A stretch of 64,000 bases of DNA from WHSW01 sp963742205 (lineage in GTDB: Bacteria > Actinomycetota > Thermoleophilia > Solirubrobacterales > 70-9), in NCBI GenBank assembly GCA_963742205.1, contig CAVUKZ010000005.1, positions 1 through 64,000 of the forward strand, written 5' to 3'. Position numbers and translations under genes: made by a program. The notes below the pieces were generated by a model that did not search any database, was not told where the DNA came from, and worked only from the letters and a program-made list of their open reading frames with translations. Position 1 is the stretch's first letter, and every line of letters begins with the position of its first letter. Positions 63,059 to 64,000 of the stretch are shown here, one piece after another.

Positions 63059-63703
63059 TCAGGCGCGCAGGTAGGCCAGCACGGCAAGCACGCGGCGATG
63101 GTCCTGCGCGCTGGTGGCGAGCCCGAGCTTGGAGAAGATGCTGGTGACGTGCTTTTCGACCGCGCGCTCGGAGACGACGAGCTGCTTGGCGATCGCCTGG
63201 TTCGTGCGTCCCTCGGCCATCAGCTCCAGGACCTCGCGCTCGCGCGGGGTCAGCTCCGCAAGCGGGTCCTCGCGCCGGCGCCGGCCGAGCAGCTGCGAGA
63301 CCACCTCGGGGTCGAGCGCGGAGCCGCCGTCGGCGACCCGGCGCACGGCGTCGATGAACCGGTCGACCTCCGCGACCCGGTCCTTCAGCAGGTAGCCCAC
63401 GCCCTCGGCATCGTCGGCGAGCAGCTCCATCGCGTAGCTCTCCTCGACGTACTGGGAGAGCACGAGCACCGCCGTGCCGGGTAGCTCGGCGCGGATCTCC
63501 TGCGCGGCGCGGAGGCCGTCGTCGGTGTTCGACGGGGGCATGCGCACGTCGACCACGGCGATGTCCGGCTTGTGGGCGCGGACCTTGCGCACGAGCTCCT
63601 CGGCGTCGCCGGCCTGGCCGACGACCTCCATGCCCGCGTCCTCGAGCAGGCGGACGACGCCCGCCCGCAGCAGCACGGAGTCGTCGGCGACCACTACGCG
63701 CAC
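63059..63703 (-). CDS. NarL/FixJ-type response regulator
   Basis: A 214-residue two-domain regulator. The receiver is complete: acidic pair in VVVADDSVLLRAGVVRLLED, aspartate in IAVVDVRMPP, and lysine in GYLLKDRVAEVD. The LuxR-type DNA-binding domain reads LTPREREVLELMAEGRTNQAIAKQLVVSERAVEKHVTSIFSKLGL. The GTG at 63703 lies inside the last codons of the upstream kinase gene, so kinase and regulator are cotranslated as a classic two-component pair. Targets are unknown. Confidence 0.93.
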   Translation of the reverse strand: MRVVVADDSVLLRAGVVRLLEDAGMEVVGQAGDAEELVRKVRAHKPDIAVVDVRMPPSNTDDGLRAAQEIRAELPGTAVLVLSQYVEESYAMELLADDAEGVGYLLKDRVAEVDRFIDAVRRVADGGSALDPEVVSQLLGRRRREDPLAELTPREREVLELMAEGRTNQAIAKQLVVSERAVEKHVTSIFSKLGLATSAQDHRRVLAVLAYLRA

Positions 63704-64000
63704 GGGATCACCGCCCGCACCACGGTCCCGGCGCCGCGCGGGCTCGTGACCTCGAGCCGTCCGTCGAGCGCCGCGACGCGGTCGGCCAGCCCGCGCAGGC
63801 CCGAGCCGGCGGCGGGGTCGGCGCCGCCGATGCCGTCATCGCGGATCTCGACCTCCACCCGGCCGTTGACGCGGCTGACGCTGACCTCGGCGCGGGACGC
63901 GTTCGCGTACCGGGCGACGTTGGTGAGCGCCTCGGCGACGACGAAGTACGAGGCCGACTCGACCGCGGGGGGCAGGCGCTCCGCCGACGGAGCCTCCAGC
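63695..64000 (-). CDS. Sensor histidine kinase, C-terminal part (runs off the window)
   Basis: Only the last 101 codons lie inside the window. They form the end of a NarX/LiaS-type ATPase domain: the N-box is VVAEALTNVARYANASRAEVSVS, followed by VEIRDDGIGGADPAAGSGLRGLADRVAALDGRLEVTSPRGAGTVVRAVIP. The stop at 63695-63697 overlaps the start of the response regulator gene. The sensing part is upstream of position 64000 and cannot be described. Confidence 0.9.

Overview
The window is very GC-rich, dense in genes and reads like a chromosome segment of a Gram-positive actinobacterium. Three secreted proteins begin with a short hydrophobic leader of the type NVVxxxALFxALxGxA, which I associate with Thermoleophilia/Solirubrobacterales; GTG starts, likely leaderless genes, ECF41 and ECF42 sigma factors, a type II cholesterol-oxidase-like enzyme and a PGM1-type peptide ligase fit an actinobacterial soil lineage. 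That placement is inference. No tRNA, rRNA, CRISPR array, transposase or integrase was seen. No stretch over about 300 bases lacks a gene.

Layout. 1-15.4 kb: small-molecule enzymes and secreted proteins (ornithine cyclodeaminase-like, M28 peptidase, TAP-type alpha/beta hydrolase, two short-repeat surface proteins, VOC, GNAT, an odd SDR, epoxide hydrolase, SnoaL proteins, two RTX-repeat proteins, a Tat-exported amine oxidase). 15.5-31.4 kb: flavin monooxygenase, secreted proteins, regulators, a second and third TAP-type hydrolase, trypsin-like protease, MsrA, serine hydrolase, SixA-like phosphatase, an ECF41 sigma factor divergent from an epimerase-type SDR, and a MarR/SRPBCC pair. 31.9-33.7 kb: a type II cholesterol-oxidase-like flavoprotein.

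33.7-43.1 kb is the most interesting region. A single good sigma-70-type promoter precedes a same-strand set: a SLATT-like membrane protein (DUF4231), a TIR protein with several membrane helices, a TIR-membrane-WD40 protein, a nucleoside-deoxyribosyltransferase-like protein with a TRAFs-binding-type repeat region, and a patatin lipase carrying the same type of repeat region. A papain-family (C1) peptidase lies convergent at the end. Every one of these domain types is known from bacterial conflict or programmed cell death systems, and I propose the set is one immune locus that combines NAD/nucleotide attack (TIR, NDT-like) with membrane attack (SLATT, patatin).

43.2-57.2 kb: metabolic and regulatory genes (TrxR-like protein, second serine hydrolase, hydrolase, FAD monooxygenase divergent from a TetR regulator, MFS transporter, 2OG-Fe(II) oxygenase, an ECF42 unit, FUSC transporter, cNMP-fold/TrxR-like fusion). 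57.3-63 kb: a signalling operon of a hybrid GAF/GAF histidine kinase, a receiver, a receiver-class III nucleotide cyclase and an ATP-grasp PGM1-like peptide ligase. A NarL-type two-component pair closes the window and its kinase runs off the end.

About twenty genes are broken by single-base shifts where both halves are well conserved. Paralogue comparison inside the window shows some to be one-base insertions or deletions, often in short G or C runs. I treat them as probable sequence errors and give joined coordinates; true pseudogenes cannot be excluded.
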